A stretch of DNA of 50,365 bases from an uncultured Nitrosomonas sp. (GTDB taxonomy: Bacteria; Pseudomonadota; Gammaproteobacteria; Burkholderiales; Nitrosomonadaceae), in NCBI RefSeq assembly GCF_902826915.1, contig NZ_CADEGP010000014.1:1-50365 (forward strand), read 5' to 3'. Both the position numbers and the translations under genes were made by a program. The notes under the pieces are model-generated. The model was not told where the DNA came from. It saw nothing but the letters and a program-made list of their open reading frames with translations, and did no database searches. Of the stretch, positions 48,333 to 50,365 are shown piece by piece (the first letter of the stretch is position 1; every line of letters begins with the position of its first letter).

Positions 48333-50365
48333 ATGAGCAGCAAACTTCATCCGGATGGAAAGCTCAATCCTAGCGATGTAACCAGTAATGACGGTGGTAA
48401 CAGCGCGCTGCAAGAAATAATCGAACAGCGCAAACTTACACGTCGCGATTTTCTTATAACTTCTGCGGGTACTACAGCAACCGTCACCGCTTTATCCGTA
48501 CTCAGTAATGTGGCAATTGGTGAAATATTAAATGGTACTAAAGCGCCACAAAGTATGAATTCTTTGGGAGCAATCGATTTTACCCCGATAAGTGCCAATA
48601 CTGTGCCTATGACAGATGGTGTGACTGTACCAACAGGATATTCAGCCAGAGTTTTAGTTTCCTGGGGAGATTCCTTGACTCATGAATCTCACTGGGACAC
48701 GGTAAGTGCTATAGATGAATCAACACAATCGCATTGCTATGGAGCACACACGGATGGGATGCATTATTTTCCTTTTCCGGGCCCGTTTGGCAATAAGCGC
48801 GGCCTACTGGTTACTAATAGCGAATATTGTGATCCTCCTCTGGTAAATAACATAGTTCCTGCGGCTAATTACGCGACAACTACGATTACGCTTGATATGG
48901 TTCGCGCTCAGCAGGCTGCCCATGGCGTTAATATTGTGACAATTGATAAGAAAAATCAGCAATGGCGGGTTAATCGACATTCACGACTTAATCGCCGCAT
49001 CACAGGGAATACTCTTTGCAAGATCAGTGGTCCTGCTGCTGGACACAAATTAATGAAAACGGCGGCAGATCCTCGTGGTACCCAGGTACTCGGGACGCTC
49101 AACAATTGTGCGCATGGCTATACGCCTTGGGGCACCTACCTTACTTGCGAGGAAAACTGGAATGGTTACTTTTCCAACGAAACCGACGATGTGGCAGGAG
49201 AGTCCAACCCAGATCGTAAACTTAAAACTATTCAGAATCAGCTCCGATATGGTGTGGTCAAAGGTGGTTTCGGCTATCGCTGGCACGAAGTTGACGAACG
49301 TTTCCGTGCTGATTTGCATCCTAATGAATCGAATCGTTTTGGGTGGATAGTGGAAATTGATCCCTGGGATCCAAAAGATACTCCGATTAAACGCACAGCC
49401 ATGGGTAGAATGAAGCATGAAGGCGCGCAGGTTGTGATTGATCATAAGGATCAAGTTGCTTTCTATATGGGCGACGACGAAAGAAATGAATATATTTATA
49501 AGTTTGTTTGCGACAAGAAATTTAATCGAAAAGACCATGATAAGAACCGGCACATGCTGGATCACGGTAAATTATACGTGGCTAAATTTAACGCAGATGG
49601 TAGCGGCCAATGGTTGCCCTTGATATGGGGCAAGAATGGGCTGACGCGAGAGAATGGTTTTGCCGATCAGGCAGAAGTACTCATCAAGACACGCCAAGCA
49701 GCCGATCGCTTGGGTGCCACCATGATGGATCGTCCCGAATGGGGAGCTGTTCATCCCCTGACCGGTGAGATTTACATGACACTTACTAATAATAATCGTC
49801 GTGGCAATTTGCCTGCTTCAAGTAATAATATTGACGGAACCACTGTTGCTGGTAGCGCGAATCCATCGATCGATGCAGCCAATCCACGTCCTGATAACGA
49901 TTTCGGTCAAATTATTCGTTGGCAAGAACAAAAAGGACGTGTGAATGCCACTAGCTTCAAATGGGATATATTTGTGCAATGTGGGGATAAGGCTAACGCC
50001 AAAAGTTTGGGGAGTAGCTACAATACCGCTGGTCACGATGGATATCAAGGTAATATCAATGGTGATGACTATGGTTCACCTGATGGGCTGTGGTTTGACC
50101 GTGAGGGTCGTTTGTGGATTCAGACTGATCAGATTGGTGATGGCAGCGGAGATTGGATCAACATTGGCGGTAATGTGATGATGTGCGCAGATTCTGCTAC
50201 TGGCGAGACCAAACGTTTTCTAACCAGCCCACCTAATTGTGAAGTGACCGGAGTTATTACTACACCTGATAGCAGAACAATGTTTGTAGGCATTCAGCAT
50301 CCAGGCGAAGATAGAAGCGGCCTCGCAAATTCGGACAGTCCGATAAGTGGTAATCTTGCTCAACC
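48333..50365 (+). CDS. phoX: Tat-exported alkaline phosphatase PhoX, 3' end outside window
   Basis: Periplasmic or secreted phosphomonoesterase of the PhoX family (DUF839), which uses calcium and iron instead of zinc. The ATG at 48333 has AAGGGG upstream. 677 residues are visible and the frame is still open at the window edge. A twin-arginine signal TRRDFLITSAG (Arg37-Arg38) sits after a 35-residue N-region. Family motifs: WDTVSAIDESTQSHCYGAHTDG, the metal-site segment TPWGTYLTCEENWNGYF (Cys272-Glu-Glu), GRMKHEGAQ, YMGDDERNEYIYKFV, MDRPEWGAVHPLTGEIYMTLTNN and SPDGLWFDREGRLW. The tandem Pho box upstream predicts induction by phosphate limitation. Confidence 0.94.
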   Translation, partial: MSSKLHPDGKLNPSDVTSNDGGNSALQEIIEQRKLTRRDFLITSAGTTATVTALSVLSNVAIGEILNGTKAPQSMNSLGAIDFTPISANTVPMTDGVTVPTGYSARVLVSWGDSLTHESHWDTVSAIDESTQSHCYGAHTDGMHYFPFPGPFGNKRGLLVTNSEYCDPPLVNNIVPAANYATTTITLDMVRAQQAAHGVNIVTIDKKNQQWRVNRHSRLNRRITGNTLCKISGPAAGHKLMKTAADPRGTQVLGTLNNCAHGYTPWGTYLTCEENWNGYFSNETDDVAGESNPDRKLKTIQNQLRYGVVKGGFGYRWHEVDERFRADLHPNESNRFGWIVEIDPWDPKDTPIKRTAMGRMKHEGAQVVIDHKDQVAFYMGDDERNEYIYKFVCDKKFNRKDHDKNRHMLDHGKLYVAKFNADGSGQWLPLIWGKNGLTRENGFADQAEVLIKTRQAADRLGATMMDRPEWGAVHPLTGEIYMTLTNNNRRGNLPASSNNIDGTTVAGSANPSIDAANPRPDNDFGQIIRWQEQKGRVNATSFKWDIFVQCGDKANAKSLGSSYNTAGHDGYQGNINGDDYGSPDGLWFDREGRLWIQTDQIGDGSGDWINIGGNVMMCADSATGETKRFLTSPPNCEVTGVITTPDSRTMFVGIQHPGEDRSGLANSDSPISGNLAQ

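Overview
The window looks like a chromosomal segment of an ammonia-oxidising betaproteobacterium close to Nitrosomonas. The gene order hfq-hflX-hflK-hflC-DUF2065-hisZ-purA and the chain ilvB-ilvH-ilvC-psd-pssA-leuA are typical of Betaproteobacteria. The di-heme cytochrome c peroxidase closely resembles, from memory, the well-studied Nitrosomonas europaea enzyme. No database search was possible, so genus level is an inference. I see no rRNA, tRNA, CRISPR array, phage or intact insertion sequence.

Layout. 0-2 kb: rpsT, a small Cys-rich secreted protein and a small exported coiled-coil protein. 1.6-8.6 kb: a leftward housekeeping block (hfq, hflXKC, DUF2065, hisZ, purA, GNAT). 8.8-13.6 kb: cytochrome c peroxidase, rppH, proS, a lytic transglycosylase and a TlpA-like thioredoxin. 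13.6-20.4 kb: leftward branched-chain amino acid synthesis (ilvBHC, leuA) interleaved with phosphatidylethanolamine synthesis (pssA, psd). 20.4-26.5 kb: tldD, a nitrilase-family amidase, glnE, and a type IV pilin gene preceded by a good sigma-54 promoter. 27-32.9 kb: a leftward six-gene cluster (small helical protein, patatin, TerC, UspA, metallo-beta-lactamase-fold phosphodiesterase-like protein, GAF-domain secretion ATPase) with very tight spacing. 33-37.5 kb: pip, cysH, two exported proteins of uncertain role, greB.

37.7-50.4 kb is the most interesting part: a phosphate-starvation island. It carries pstSCAB, a Sec-exported PhoX-like DUF839 protein, a secreted parallel-beta-helix-like protein, a large exported protein ending in a phytase-type esterase-like domain, and a Tat-exported PhoX phosphatase that runs off the right edge. 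Upstream of each of the five transcription units I find half-sites resembling the PhoB box (TGTCAT-like) repeating every 11 bp. Each set is followed, after exactly 10 bp, by a hexamer resembling a -10 element. The same layout in front of pstS, phoX, the DUF839 gene, the beta-helix gene and (weakest) the phytase-like gene argues that the uncharacterised genes belong to one Pho regulon dedicated to releasing and importing phosphate.

Regulatory structures recorded besides these: several intrinsic terminators, a perfect 14-bp-stem palindrome downstream of the peroxidase gene, and dyads in front of leuA and of a secreted orphan protein.
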